From positions 496,001-560,000 of the forward strand of contig NZ_AP022567.1 of assembly GCF_010727475.1 (NCBI RefSeq): 64,000 nt of DNA, written 5' to 3'. Origin of the DNA: Mycolicibacterium mageritense (GTDB lineage: Bacteria > Actinomycetota > Actinomycetes > Mycobacteriales > Mycobacteriaceae). Of this stretch, positions 16,953-25,435 are shown in pieces. The notes beneath the pieces are model-generated. The model had not been told where the DNA came from. It saw only the letters and a list, made by a program, of their open reading frames with translations, and did not search any database. Within the stretch, counting starts at the first letter, position 1. Each line of letters opens with the position of its first letter. The translations under genes were made by a program, and so were the position numbers.

Positions 16953-16977
16953 CAGTCCCTGCCTCAGGCAGGGACTG
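16953..16977. terminator. Hairpin whose loop is the stop codon of the nitronate monooxygenase gene
   Basis: An 11-bp stem (CAGTCCCTGCC with its complement) encloses a three-base loop at 16964-16966 that is exactly the TGA stop on the minus strand. On the plus strand a T-rich stretch follows. It may end transcription arriving from either side. Confidence 0.6.
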
Positions 16978-17974
16978 TTTCTTTCTCGGGCTCCGGTTCA
17001 TCGGCGCCGATCATGTTCAAAAGGCGCCCGCTGATCAGAATCTCGGCCTCGGTGACAATGCGGGATACCAGGTCGCCGACGGTGGGGATGTCGTTGATCA
17101 GGCCCATCGAGGTGCCGACCGACCAGATGCCGGCATCCAGATCACCCAACTCGTAGACCTTGTTGCCACGCACGCCGGCCACCAGATCCTTGACGTCGGG
17201 GAACTGCCCGCCCTTGTTGAGGATGTCCACCACTTCACGCGACACCGCATTGCTGGCCACCCGCGCGGTGTTGCGCAACGGCCGGAAGATCAGCTCGGTG
17301 TCCAGTTCCGAACCGGCCACGATGGCTTCCTTGACGTTCTGGTGAATCGAGGACTCCGCGGTACACATGAACCGCGACCCCATATTGATGCCGTCGGCAC
17401 CAAGCGCCAGCGCGGCCACCAGGCCCCGGGCATCGGCGAATCCACCCGACGCGATCATCGGGATGGTGATCTTGGCCGAAGCCGCCGGGATCAACACGAG
17501 CCCCGGGATGTCGTCCTCACCCGGATGGCCCGCACACTCGAACCCGTCGATGCTGATGCCGTCCACACCCAGGCTCTGCGCCTTCACGGCGTGCCGCACC
17601 GACGTGCACTTGTGCAGCACCTTGATGCCGTTGTCGTGGAACATCGGCAGGTGCGGCGCCGGGTTGGAGCCCGCGGTCTCGACGATCTTGATGCCGGCGT
17701 CGACGATCACCTGACGGTATTCGTCATACGGCGGCGGGTTGATCGTCGGCAGGATCGTCAGGTTCACCCCGAACGGCTTGTCGGTCAGCTCCCGGGTCTT
17801 GGCGATCTCCTTGGCCAGATCGGCGGGCGTCGGCTGGGTCAACGCCGTCAAGAAGCCCAGCGCACCCGCATTGGCAACGGCGGCAACGAGTTCGGCGCGG
17901 CCGACCCACTGCATGCCACCCTGCACGATCGGATGCTCGATCCCGAAGGTCTCGGTGAACTTGGTGTTGATCAT
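16964..17974 (-). CDS. Nitronate monooxygenase / 2-nitropropane dioxygenase-type FMN enzyme
   Basis: FMN-dependent TIM-barrel protein of 336 residues of the nitronate monooxygenase family. Features are PIVQGGMQWVGRAELVAAVANAGALGFL near the N-terminus, GIKIVETAGSNP, the phosphate-binding IPMIASGGFADARGLVAALALGADGINMGSRFM, and the conserved ECAGHPGE that carries the general-base His. It detoxifies alkyl nitronates or acts as a related enoyl-type reductase. ATG at 17974 has a GGAG site. It lies 40 bases downstream of the SDR gene and may be co-transcribed with it and mcr. Confidence 0.87.
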   Translation of the reverse strand: MINTKFTETFGIEHPIVQGGMQWVGRAELVAAVANAGALGFLTALTQPTPADLAKEIAKTRELTDKPFGVNLTILPTINPPPYDEYRQVIVDAGIKIVETAGSNPAPHLPMFHDNGIKVLHKCTSVRHAVKAQSLGVDGISIDGFECAGHPGEDDIPGLVLIPAASAKITIPMIASGGFADARGLVAALALGADGINMGSRFMCTAESSIHQNVKEAIVAGSELDTELIFRPLRNTARVASNAVSREVVDILNKGGQFPDVKDLVAGVRGNKVYELGDLDAGIWSVGTSMGLINDIPTVGDLVSRIVTEAEILISGRLLNMIGADEPEPEKETVPA

Positions 17975-18014
17975 GCGGAGGTCTCCCTGTGTTGTCTGCT
18001 CTTCGCGCAAGCGC

Positions 18015-18767
18015 TCATCGCGGGGCCATGCGGATCGCGCCGTCGAGGCGGATCACCTCGCCGTTGAGCATCGGATTCTCGACGATGTGCACGGCCAGGG
18101 CACCGTACTCGTCGGGATCGCCGAGACGGGCCGGGTGCGGCACCTGCTGGCCCAGCGACTTCTGGGCCTCCTCGGGCAGTGAGCCCAGCAGCGGGGTCTT
18201 GAACAGGCCCGGCGCGATGGTCACGACGCGGATCAGCTCTCGTGAGAGATCGCGCGCGATGGGCAGGGTCATGCCGACCACGCCGCCCTTGGACGCCGAG
18301 TACGCAGCCTGGCCGATCTGCCCGTCGAACGCCGCGACCGATGCGGTGTTGATGATGACGCCGCGCTCTTCACCCACCGGCTCGGTCTTGGCGATCCGCT
18401 CGGCGGCCAGCCGGATCACGTTGAAGGTGCCGATCAGGTTCACCTCGACCACCTTGCGGAACCCGTCGAGCGGGAACGCACCGTTCTTGGACAGCGTCTT
18501 GATGGCGTTGCCGATGCCTGCACAGTTGACGTTGATGCGCACCGGGCCAAGCGACTCGGCCACGTCCAGCGCCTCCGACACGCCCGCCTCGTCGGTGACG
18601 TCGGTCGCGACGAACTTCGCCCGGTCGCCCAGCTCGGCCACCACCTCTTCGCCCTTGAGGTCGATGACCACCACCTGAGCGCCCGCATCCAGCAGGCGCT
18701 TGGTGGTCGCCAAGCCCAGACCGGAGGCGCCGCCGGTGACGACGGCTACCGCGTCTCTGATCTCCAT
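18015..18767 (-). CDS. Short-chain dehydrogenase (3-hydroxyacyl-CoA dehydrogenase type, Rv1144-like)
   Basis: A 250-residue classical SDR related to HSD17B10/type II 3-hydroxyacyl-CoA dehydrogenases. NAD site TGGASGLG is at 11-18; the catalytic residues are Ser143, Tyr156 and Lys160 (YSASK). The GQIGQAAYSASKGGVVGMTLPIARDL region is nearly what I recall for M. tuberculosis Rv1144, and the neighbouring racemase and crotonase match Rv1143 and Rv1142c. It probably oxidises branched 3-hydroxyacyl-CoA after racemisation and hydration. A 16-bp palindrome lies 35 bases upstream. Confidence 0.88.
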   Translation of the reverse strand: MEIRDAVAVVTGGASGLGLATTKRLLDAGAQVVVIDLKGEEVVAELGDRAKFVATDVTDEAGVSEALDVAESLGPVRINVNCAGIGNAIKTLSKNGAFPLDGFRKVVEVNLIGTFNVIRLAAERIAKTEPVGEERGVIINTASVAAFDGQIGQAAYSASKGGVVGMTLPIARDLSRELIRVVTIAPGLFKTPLLGSLPEEAQKSLGQQVPHPARLGDPDEYGALAVHIVENPMLNGEVIRLDGAIRMAPR

Positions 18768-18801
18768 ATACCGCATTCCTCTCCGGCCGGCCCTATGCCG
18801 A

Positions 18802-18817
18802 CCAACTAGTTAGTTGG
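18802..18817. promoter_or_regulatory. CCAACTA-GT-TAGTTGG palindrome upstream of the SDR gene
   Basis: A perfect inverted repeat in the 54-bp gap between mcr and the SDR gene. The core AACTAGTT resembles the KstR core AAC-NN-GTT, but the flanking T and A of the KstR consensus are absent, so another TetR-type repressor is more likely. Confidence 0.5.
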
Positions 18818-18821
18818 GAGA

Positions 18822-19913
18822 CTATACCCAGTCCCGCAATACGGCTTCGGTGTCGGCACCGCGCTCGCCCGGAGGCGTCGGCTCGACCAGCGCACTGCGG
18901 GAAAAGCGTGGCGCGGGCATCGGCTGCAGGTTCCCCGCGTCGTCGTAGAAGGTGCCGCGCTCGGCGACATGCGGTTCGGTGAGCACCTCGGCGAACGACA
19001 GCACGGGCGTCACACACGCGTCGGTGCCATCGAACACCGACGCCCAGTGATCGCGATCGTGCGCGGCGAACGCCTTGGTGAGAATCTCGCGCAACTCGGG
19101 CCACCGGCTCACGTCGTTCTGTCCGGGCAGCTCGGCCGGATCGAGCTCGAGGCCTTTGAGCAGCTCGGCGTAGAACTGCGGCTCGATCGCGCCGACCGCA
19201 ACATAGCGGCCGTCGGCGGTCTCGTAGGTGTCGTAGTAGGGCGCGCCGGTGTCGAGCATGTTGGTGCCACGCTCGTCGGACCACATGCCGTTGGCGCGGA
19301 AGCCCCACATCATCTGCATCAGCACAGCCGACCCGTCGACCATCGCCGCGTCGATCACCTGGCCCTTGCCCGATGTCTGCCGCTCGAACAGCGCCGAAAG
19401 GATGCCGACGAGCAGGAACATGGAACCGCCGCCGAAGTCACCGGCGAGATTCAGCGGCGGCACCGGCCGCTCGCCCTTGCGGCCGACGGCGTGCAGCAGG
19501 CCGTTGAGCGAGATGTAGTTGATGTCGTGGCCGGCTTGTAGCGCCCGCGGACCGGTCTGGCCCCAACCGGTCATGCGCGCATAGATCAGTCGCTCGTTGA
19601 CCTTGGCGCAGTCCTCAGGGCCCAGACCCAGCCGCTCGGTGACCCCGGGGCGATAGCCCTCGATCAACACGTCGGCCTTCGAGATCAGCTTCAGGACGAG
19701 TTCGCGCCCCTCGTCGCTCTTGAGATCGGCCGCGACCGAGCGGCGGTTGCGCAACATCGAGTCGCGGTCACCTGCGGGCACTCCCCCGCCGCGGTTGGGC
19801 CGCTCGATCCGCACGACGTCGGCGCCGAGGTCACCGAGAATCATCGCCGCATGCGGGCCGGGGCCGATACCGGCCAGCTCGACAACCCGCAATCCCTGTA
19901 ATGGTCCTGCCAT
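18822..19913 (-). CDS. mcr: Alpha-methylacyl-CoA racemase
   Basis: Family III CoA-transferase-fold enzyme of 363 residues that epimerises 2-methylacyl-CoA esters so that beta-oxidation of branched chains and sterol side chains can proceed. Catalytic residues of M. tuberculosis MCR (His126, Asp156, Glu241) map here with a constant offset to His129 (AGHDINY), Asp159 (LAGDFGGG) and Glu244 (GAIEPQF). Length is as expected. It is divergent from the crotonase gene, 110 bases away, the same arrangement as Rv1143-Rv1142c. Confidence 0.93.
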   Translation of the reverse strand: MAGPLQGLRVVELAGIGPGPHAAMILGDLGADVVRIERPNRGGGVPAGDRDSMLRNRRSVAADLKSDEGRELVLKLISKADVLIEGYRPGVTERLGLGPEDCAKVNERLIYARMTGWGQTGPRALQAGHDINYISLNGLLHAVGRKGERPVPPLNLAGDFGGGSMFLLVGILSALFERQTSGKGQVIDAAMVDGSAVLMQMMWGFRANGMWSDERGTNMLDTGAPYYDTYETADGRYVAVGAIEPQFYAELLKGLELDPAELPGQNDVSRWPELREILTKAFAAHDRDHWASVFDGTDACVTPVLSFAEVLTEPHVAERGTFYDDAGNLQPMPAPRFSRSALVEPTPPGERGADTEAVLRDWV

Positions 19914-20023
19914 GCTCTACGCCCCTTCGCGTGTTGGGCCTCAGTTGACCGCCGACATAGCTTACTTGTATAACCTTCTCGAGTGGCATCGCCCACAACC
20001 GGCCCCGACTTAAGGTGCATTTG

Positions 20024-20851
20024 ATGACTTCCACCGACGCCCGTTCCGAGCCCGAAACCCGCGAATACCCCGGCATCGACGACGTTTCCGTCAGCCTCGC
20101 GGACGGCGTGCTGTCGGTGACGCTGAACCGGCCGGACAGCCTCAACTCGCTGACCCAGGACATGCTGAGCGCCGTCGCCGAGGCGATGGAGTTCGCGGCG
20201 ACCGATCCGGCCGTGCGGGTGGTGCGGCTCGGCGGGGCGGGCCGCGGCTTCAGCTCCGGCGCGGGCATCAGCGAAGACGACCAGAACGCCGAGGGCCACG
20301 ACGCCGAAGGCGTGCTCGATGCGGCCAACCGCGCGGTCGGGTCCATCGTGGCGCTGCCGAAACCCGTTGTGGCCGTAGTGCAAGGCCCGGCCGCGGGGGT
20401 CGGCGTATCGCTGGCACTCGCGTGCGACGTCGTACTCGCCGCGGACCAGGCATTCTTCCTGTTGGCGTTCACCAAGATCGGACTGATGCCCGACGGTGGT
20501 GCGTCGGCTCTCGTGGCCGCGAACATCGGACGGATCCGGGCGATGCGGCTGGCATTGCTGGCCGAACGCCTCACCGCGACCGAGGCCCACGACTGGGGCC
20601 TGATCAGTGGTGTGTACCCCGCGGCCGAACTCGACGCCGCGGTCGACAAGGTGCTGACCAAGCTGCGGACCGGCCCCGCCGTCGCGTTGCGCAAGACCAA
20701 GCATGCCGTCAACGCGGCCACGCTCACCGGACTCGACGACGCGTTCGCGCTCGAGCGCGAAGGCCAGCTGCAGTTGTTGGTGTCCAACGACTTCCGCGAA
20801 GGCACGCGCGCCTTTCAACAGAACCGGCGGCCGGACTTCACCGACTCCTGA
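20024..20851 (+). CDS. Crotonase-family protein (EchA10/11-like; lacks both hydratase glutamates)
   Basis: A 275-residue crotonase. The oxyanion-hole segments are present (SSGAGI and AAGVGVSLALACD). The two catalytic glutamates of true enoyl-CoA hydratases are not: GGG-x-ELA reads GVGVSLA, and the second site reads AFTKIGLMPDGG. The Asp in MPDGG matches the single catalytic Asp of PaaG-type isomerases and delta3,delta2-enoyl-CoA isomerases, so isomerase activity is more likely than hydration. ATG at 20024; position corresponds to M. tuberculosis echA10/echA11. Confidence 0.83.
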   Translation: MTSTDARSEPETREYPGIDDVSVSLADGVLSVTLNRPDSLNSLTQDMLSAVAEAMEFAATDPAVRVVRLGGAGRGFSSGAGISEDDQNAEGHDAEGVLDAANRAVGSIVALPKPVVAVVQGPAAGVGVSLALACDVVLAADQAFFLLAFTKIGLMPDGGASALVAANIGRIRAMRLALLAERLTATEAHDWGLISGVYPAAELDAAVDKVLTKLRTGPAVALRKTKHAVNAATLTGLDDAFALEREGQLQLLVSNDFREGTRAFQQNRRPDFTDS

Positions 20852-20923
20852 CTAACGCGCCGCACCGCTCGCGGCCGAAAATCGTTGGACTGACCGGGCA
20901 CCGATCGGCGACCATCGAATGTT

Positions 20924-22210
20924 GTGAGCACACAGCATTACGTCGAACAACCCGTCCGCGAACCGGGCGGCTGGCGTGTGCTCGCACCGTTCCGGGTGCG
21001 CGAATACCGCCTGCTCATCGCGGCGGTCACGCTGTCGATCTTCGCCGAGGGCATGTGGTCGGTGGTGATGGCCCTTCAGGTGATCGCGATCGACAACGAT
21101 CCGACATCGCTGTCGCTCGTCGCCACGTGCCTTGGGGCCGGGCTGGTCGCGTTCGTCCTTGTCGGCGGTATCGCCGCCGACCGAATCAACCAGCGCACCA
21201 TCATCATCGCCGTCGAGACGGTCAATCTCGTCACCGTGACCACCGTCGCGATTCTGGGCATGACGGGCGCGCTGCGCATCTGGCACATGGCCGTGGCCGC
21301 GGGTGTGCTCGGTATCGCCGCCGCGTTTTTCTTCCCCGCCTACAGCGCGCTGCTGCCGCGCATCCTGCCTCCCGAACAACTGTTGGCGGCCAACGGCGTC
21401 GAAGGCGTCGTACGGCCGGTGTTCCAACGTTCGGTCGGTCCGGCAGTGGCAGGCATGGTGGTGGGTGCGACGCTGCCGTCGGTGGGTGCGACCGTCGTCG
21501 CGGTGCTGTTCGGCCTCGGTCTTGCGCTGCTCGTGGCGACCCGCCCGTCGGCGGATTCGTCAGCGCCGCAAGCTGTTACCGAACGCCCCCATGTGCTGCG
21601 CGACCTGAAAGACGGGTTCCGGTTCATGGTGCGCACGCCATGGCTGCTGTGGACGTTGATGTTCGCGAGCATCTTCGTGCTCGTGGTGCTGGGCCCCATC
21701 GAGGTGTTGTTGCCGTTCATCGCGCAGGACCGCTTCGAAGACGGCCCGCGGATGTACGGATTCATCCTGGCGTTCTTCGGTTTCGGGAGCGCACTTGGCG
21801 CGTTGACGGTGTCGTCGCGGCGGATGCCTCGCCGCTACCTCACCACGATGATGATCATGTGGGGCGCCGGTTCGATACCGCTCGTGATCGTCGGCGTCAC
21901 GTCGTCGTTCCCATTGATGGCATTGGCGACGTTCGTCATCGGCGTCACCGATGGCGCGGGCATGGTGATCTGGGGGACGCTGCTGCAACGCCGGGTGCCG
22001 ACCGAGATGTTGGGCCGGGTGTCGAGCCTGGACTTCTTCGTGTCGCTGGCGTTCATGCCACTGTCGTTCGCGATCGTCGGACCGCTGTCGAAGGTGGTGT
22101 CGATGCAGGCCATCTTCCTGGTGGCCGGGGTACTGCCCGTGGTGATCGCCGCGATCGCGCTCGTCGCGGCGAAGATGCCGCGCGACGAGCTGGCTCACCC
22201 CCTGCGCTAG
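20924..22210 (+). CDS. MFS transporter (EntS/MefA-like exporter)
   Basis: A 428-residue 12-helix MFS protein of the MFS_3 type used for export of siderophores or macrolides. The N-terminus APFRVREYRLLIAAVTLSIFAEGMWSVVMALQVIA and the motif VGGIAADRINQRTIIIAVE are characteristic, as is FPAYSALLPRILPPEQLLAANGVEG. GTG at 20924. It ends 18 bases before a complex repeat region that likely stops transcription. Substrate unknown. Confidence 0.8.
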   Translation: MSTQHYVEQPVREPGGWRVLAPFRVREYRLLIAAVTLSIFAEGMWSVVMALQVIAIDNDPTSLSLVATCLGAGLVAFVLVGGIAADRINQRTIIIAVETVNLVTVTTVAILGMTGALRIWHMAVAAGVLGIAAAFFFPAYSALLPRILPPEQLLAANGVEGVVRPVFQRSVGPAVAGMVVGATLPSVGATVVAVLFGLGLALLVATRPSADSSAPQAVTERPHVLRDLKDGFRFMVRTPWLLWTLMFASIFVLVVLGPIEVLLPFIAQDRFEDGPRMYGFILAFFGFGSALGALTVSSRRMPRRYLTTMMIMWGAGSIPLVIVGVTSSFPLMALATFVIGVTDGAGMVIWGTLLQRRVPTEMLGRVSSLDFFVSLAFMPLSFAIVGPLSKVVSMQAIFLVAGVLPVVIAAIALVAAKMPRDELAHPLR

Positions 22211-22226
22211 CCGGCAGGCAGTTCAT

Positions 22227-22264
22227 TCTGCGGTGAGGGCCTATCCCACTCGCACTTTCGCGCC
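22227..22264. repeat. 38-bp direct repeat, copy 1
   Basis: Begins TCTGCGGTGAGGGCCTATCC and ends TTTCGCGCC; repeated at 22309-22346 with two base changes. Lies between convergent genes. Confidence 0.75.
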
Positions 22265-22308
22265 GTGGACGCAGAGTCGACGGTGGTGGGCAACAACGCA
22301 CCATCGAC

Positions 22309-22346
22309 TCTGCGGTGAGGGCTTATCCCACTCGCGCTTTCGCGCC
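22309..22346. repeat. 38-bp direct repeat, copy 2, with hairpin
   Basis: Same sequence as 22227-22264 apart from two bases. Bases 22310-22322 (CTGCGGTGAGGGC) pair perfectly with 22344-22356. Between the copies, GCAGAGTCGA (22271-22280) pairs with 22304-22313. The block therefore can fold as alternative hairpins and probably terminates both convergent transcripts. Confidence 0.7.
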
Positions 22347-22371
22347 CTCACCGCAGAACCAATGCGCAGCG

Positions 22372-22893
22372 CTAGCGGTGCAGCTCGATCAGTTGCGTGT
22401 AGGCCTGGGCGTTGAACCGGTTGTGGCCCACCTCGTCGTCGGTGAGCTCACGGCGCACCTTGCCGGGCACCCCGGCGACGAGAGACCGGGGCGGCACCAC
22501 CATGCCCTGCGGCACCACCGCACCCGCGGCCACGAGCGAGCCTGCGCCGATGACGGCTCCGTTGAGCACCACCGCGCCCATACCGATCAGGCTGTCCTCC
22601 TCGACTGTGCAGCCGTGCAGGACGACGTTGTGGCCGACAGTCACACCGCGGCCGACGCGGCACGGGTAGCCGGGGTCGACGTGCACCGTGACGCCGTCCT
22701 GGATGTTGCTGCCCGCCCCGACCTCGATCGGTTCCATCTCGGCGCGCAGGGTGGCGCCGTACCACACGCTCGCCCCGGCGGCCAGCGAAACCTGGCCGAT
22801 CACACTGGCATTGGGTGCGACCCAGGACTCGGGATCCAGTTGCGGCGCACGGCCGGCAATGGTGACGATCAGCGGCTCAGGCATGCGCGTCAT
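22372..22893 (-). CDS. Gamma-class carbonic anhydrase-like hexapeptide protein
   Basis: A 173-residue left-handed beta-helix protein with repeated hexapeptides (VAPNASVIGQVSLAAGASVWYG onward). The three zinc-ligand histidines of gamma carbonic anhydrases can be placed at VHVDPGY, TVGHNVVLHGC. Archaeal Cam and bacterial YrdA/CaiE relatives share this fold; activity as a carbonic anhydrase in this subgroup is not assured. The start ATG at 22893 or 22884. It is separate from the upstream GlxA gene by 24 bases on the same strand. Confidence 0.85.
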   Translation of the reverse strand: MTRMPEPLIVTIAGRAPQLDPESWVAPNASVIGQVSLAAGASVWYGATLRAEMEPIEVGAGSNIQDGVTVHVDPGYPCRVGRGVTVGHNVVLHGCTVEEDSLIGMGAVVLNGAVIGAGSLVAAGAVVPQGMVVPPRSLVAGVPGKVRRELTDDEVGHNRFNAQAYTQLIELHR

Positions 22894-22917
22894 CGTAACG
22901 GGGGCGGGTTTCCGCGA

Positions 22918-23874
22918 TTACTGCCCCTGGTACACCTTGCGGTAGCTCGACGGGGACATGCCGACGCCGCGGCGCAGGTGGTGCCGCAGGTTGCCGGCCG
23001 TGCCCAGGCCCGAGCGCCGGGCCACCTCGTCGACCGAGAGATCGCGCGACTCCAGCAGTTCCCTGGCCCGGTCCAGCCGGCGAGCACGGATCCACGCACC
23101 GGGCGCCTGACCGGTCTCCTCCCGGAAGCGGCGGATGAAGGTCCGGTCACTCATGTGCGCGTGGCGCGCCAGGCGCTGCACGGTGAGCTCCTCGTCCAGG
23201 TGGGCGAGCGCCCACTGGCGGGTCGCCGCCGTCGACGCCGTGTCGGCCACCGGCAGCTGCCGGTCGATGAACTGCGCCTGGCCACCCTCGCGCCACGGCG
23301 GCACCACGCAATAGCGGGCCACCGCGTTGGCCACCTGGGTTCCGTGGTCGGCGCGAATGATGTGCAGGCACAAGTCGATTCCGGCGGCCAGGCCCGCCGA
23401 CGTCAGCACGTCGCCATCGTCGACGAACAACACGTTCTCGTCGAGCAGCACCCCGGGATGCATGGCACGCATCGTCTCGGCGAACCGCCAGTGAGTGGTC
23501 GCGGGCCTGCCGTCGAGCAGCCCCGCCGCCGCCAGCACGAACGCGCCGGTGCAGATCGAGACCCACCGCGTGCCGGGCCGGACCAACGCGAGCGCGGCCG
23601 CGACATCGGCGTCGAGCACGCCGTCCACGCGCGCCGGTGGGTACCGGGTGCCAGGGATCACCACGGTGTCAGCCGTGGCGAGCGCCTCGCGTCCGGCGGT
23701 GGGCACCATGGCGAAACCGTTGGTCGACGGCACCGGCTCGGTGGTCAGACCGCACGTCACGATGTCGTAGAGCGGGTTGCCGTCGGTGTCGACGGCGTTG
23801 GAGAAGAGCGTCGGAGCGATGGTCGCGTCGAAGCCGACCACGGGCGCCAACAGCAGCACGGCTACACGGTGCAC
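22918..23874 (-). CDS. GlxA-type AraC regulator with DJ-1/PfpI domain
   Basis: A 318-residue regulator with an N-terminal DJ-1/PfpI-like amidotransferase domain (VAVLLLAPVVGFD, then WVSICTGAFVLAAAGLLDGRPATTHW with the nucleophile-elbow Cys) and a C-terminal AraC double helix-turn-helix (LTVQRLARHAHMSDRTFIRRFREETG). Starts GTG at 23874. Divergent from an MFS carrier with an 8-bp inverted repeat between them, so it probably controls that carrier. Confidence 0.86.
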   Translation of the reverse strand: MHRVAVLLLAPVVGFDATIAPTLFSNAVDTDGNPLYDIVTCGLTTEPVPSTNGFAMVPTAGREALATADTVVIPGTRYPPARVDGVLDADVAAALALVRPGTRWVSICTGAFVLAAAGLLDGRPATTHWRFAETMRAMHPGVLLDENVLFVDDGDVLTSAGLAAGIDLCLHIIRADHGTQVANAVARYCVVPPWREGGQAQFIDRQLPVADTASTAATRQWALAHLDEELTVQRLARHAHMSDRTFIRRFREETGQAPGAWIRARRLDRARELLESRDLSVDEVARRSGLGTAGNLRHHLRRGVGMSPSSYRKVYQGQ

Positions 23875-23894
23875 ACCGCCAGTCTGACACAGAA

Positions 23895-23933
23895 AGTGGC
23901 ATGTTTTTGATGATTACTGTCGTTTATGCCACT
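23895..23933. promoter_or_regulatory. AGTGGCAT inverted repeat between glxA-type and MFS genes
   Basis: AGTGGCAT at 23895-23902 and its exact complement ATGCCACT at 23926-23933, 23 bases apart (roughly three helical turns centre to centre). Candidate AraC/GlxA operator in the 93-bp divergent region. Confidence 0.5.
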
Positions 23934-23967
23934 GGCTCGACGTCCGGCCGTCGGCCACAGTGGTCGG

Positions 23968-25278
23968 GTGACACTGACCTCGACCCCGAAACCCGCGCGT
24001 CTGCACTGGGCCTGGGTGATCGCCGCGGTGAGCTTCGTGGCGATCCTCGGCGCCGCGGGTTTCCGCTCGATCCCCGGCGTGATGATGAACCCGCTGCATC
24101 ACGAGTTCGGTTGGTCGCACGGCACCGTCGGCCTGGCGATGTCGGTCAACATGATGTTGTACGGCCTGACCGCACCGTTCGCGGCCGCGCTCATGGACCG
24201 CTTCGGTGTGCGACCGGTGCTGACCGTCTCGCTGCTGTTGATCGCGACCGGCTCGGCGCTGAGCATCACGATGACCGCGAGCTGGCAGCTCGTGGTGTTG
24301 TGGGGCGTGCTGGTCGGCATCGGCACCGGTTCGATCTCGATGGGGTTCGTCGCGACCGTCGCCACCCGCTGGTTCCAGAAGCGCCGCGGCCTGGTCACCG
24401 GTGTGCTCACTGCGGCAAGCGCGACGGGCCAGCTGCTGTTCCTGCCGGTCGTCGCGGCCGTGACCACGAGCCACGGCTGGCGCTGGGCCTCGCTCATCGT
24501 GGCGGCCGCCGCGCTGGCCGTCGTGCCGCTCGTGGCACTGTTCATGCGGAACTACCCGCAGGACAAAGGTCTGCCACCGTACGGGGCCGATGCGGCCCTG
24601 CCAGTGCCCACTGCACCGGCAGGCGGTTTCCGGGCGGCGTTCGACGGGCTACGCATCGGGACACGGGTGCCCGCCTTCTGGCTGTTGGCCGCGAGCTTCG
24701 CGATCTGCGGCATGACCACAAACGGTCTGATCGGCACGCACTTCATCCCGGCCGCCAACGACCACGGTATGCCGACCACGGTGGCGGCCGGGCTGCTGGC
24801 CACCATCGGCATCCTCGATGTCGCGGGCACGGTGTTCTCCGGCTGGCTGACCGACCGCGTCGATCCCCGCATCCTGCTTCTCGTCTACTACGCCGGGCGG
24901 GGCGTGTCACTCCTGCTGCTGCCGTCCCTGCTGTCCCCGCACGCCGAACCGAGCACCTGGGTGTTCGTGATCTTCTACGGGCTGGACTGGGTCGCGACGG
25001 TGCCGCCGACGATCGTGCTGTGCCGCGATTACTTCGGCGACCGTTCGCCGGTGGTGTTCGGCTGGGTGTTCGCGTCCCACCAGATCGGCGCGGCCATCGC
25101 GGCCGCGGGCGCAGGGTGGCTACGTGACCTCAACGGCAACTACGACATGGCGTTCTACCTCGCGGCGGGGTTGTGTTTCGTGGCCGCGGTTTTCTCGGCC
25201 AGCATCCGAAAAGTCCAGGTGGAAAGCCCGATCACGGCGGCGGACCACCGCGAAGTAGACACTTCTGCTTTGCCGTAA
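23968..25278 (+). CDS. MFS carrier (oxalate/formate or monocarboxylate type)
   Basis: A 436-residue 12-helix MFS protein of the OFA/monocarboxylate group. It starts with ARLHWAWVIAAVSFVAILGAAGFRSIPGVMMNPLHHEFGW and has a motif-A-like loop LMDRFGVRPVL and RWFQKRRGLVTGVLTAASATGQL, typical of carriers with small carboxylate substrates. GTG at 23968 is preferred over the longer frame because upstream codons run into the inverted repeat. Probably under the divergent GlxA-type regulator. Confidence 0.83.
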   Translation: MTLTSTPKPARLHWAWVIAAVSFVAILGAAGFRSIPGVMMNPLHHEFGWSHGTVGLAMSVNMMLYGLTAPFAAALMDRFGVRPVLTVSLLLIATGSALSITMTASWQLVVLWGVLVGIGTGSISMGFVATVATRWFQKRRGLVTGVLTAASATGQLLFLPVVAAVTTSHGWRWASLIVAAAALAVVPLVALFMRNYPQDKGLPPYGADAALPVPTAPAGGFRAAFDGLRIGTRVPAFWLLAASFAICGMTTNGLIGTHFIPAANDHGMPTTVAAGLLATIGILDVAGTVFSGWLTDRVDPRILLLVYYAGRGVSLLLLPSLLSPHAEPSTWVFVIFYGLDWVATVPPTIVLCRDYFGDRSPVVFGWVFASHQIGAAIAAAGAGWLRDLNGNYDMAFYLAAGLCFVAAVFSASIRKVQVESPITAADHREVDTSALP

Positions 25279-25435
25279 CCGCACCGTTGCCCTTAACATC
25301 CGATGCGGCGCCGCGGGGAACGCCGAGCAGGTGGTGCTCGCGGTCGCTCGCAGATTGTCGCGTCGAGCGCGGCGTAACGCGTCACCGGCAGCCGACGAAT
25401 ACAGGCTAGGCATGAGCGGGAGGAAACCCAACCAC

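Noticed and set aside
22227..22356. Possible CRISPR array
   Set aside because: Only two repeat copies with a spacer that itself contains inverted repeats, and no cas genes in the window.
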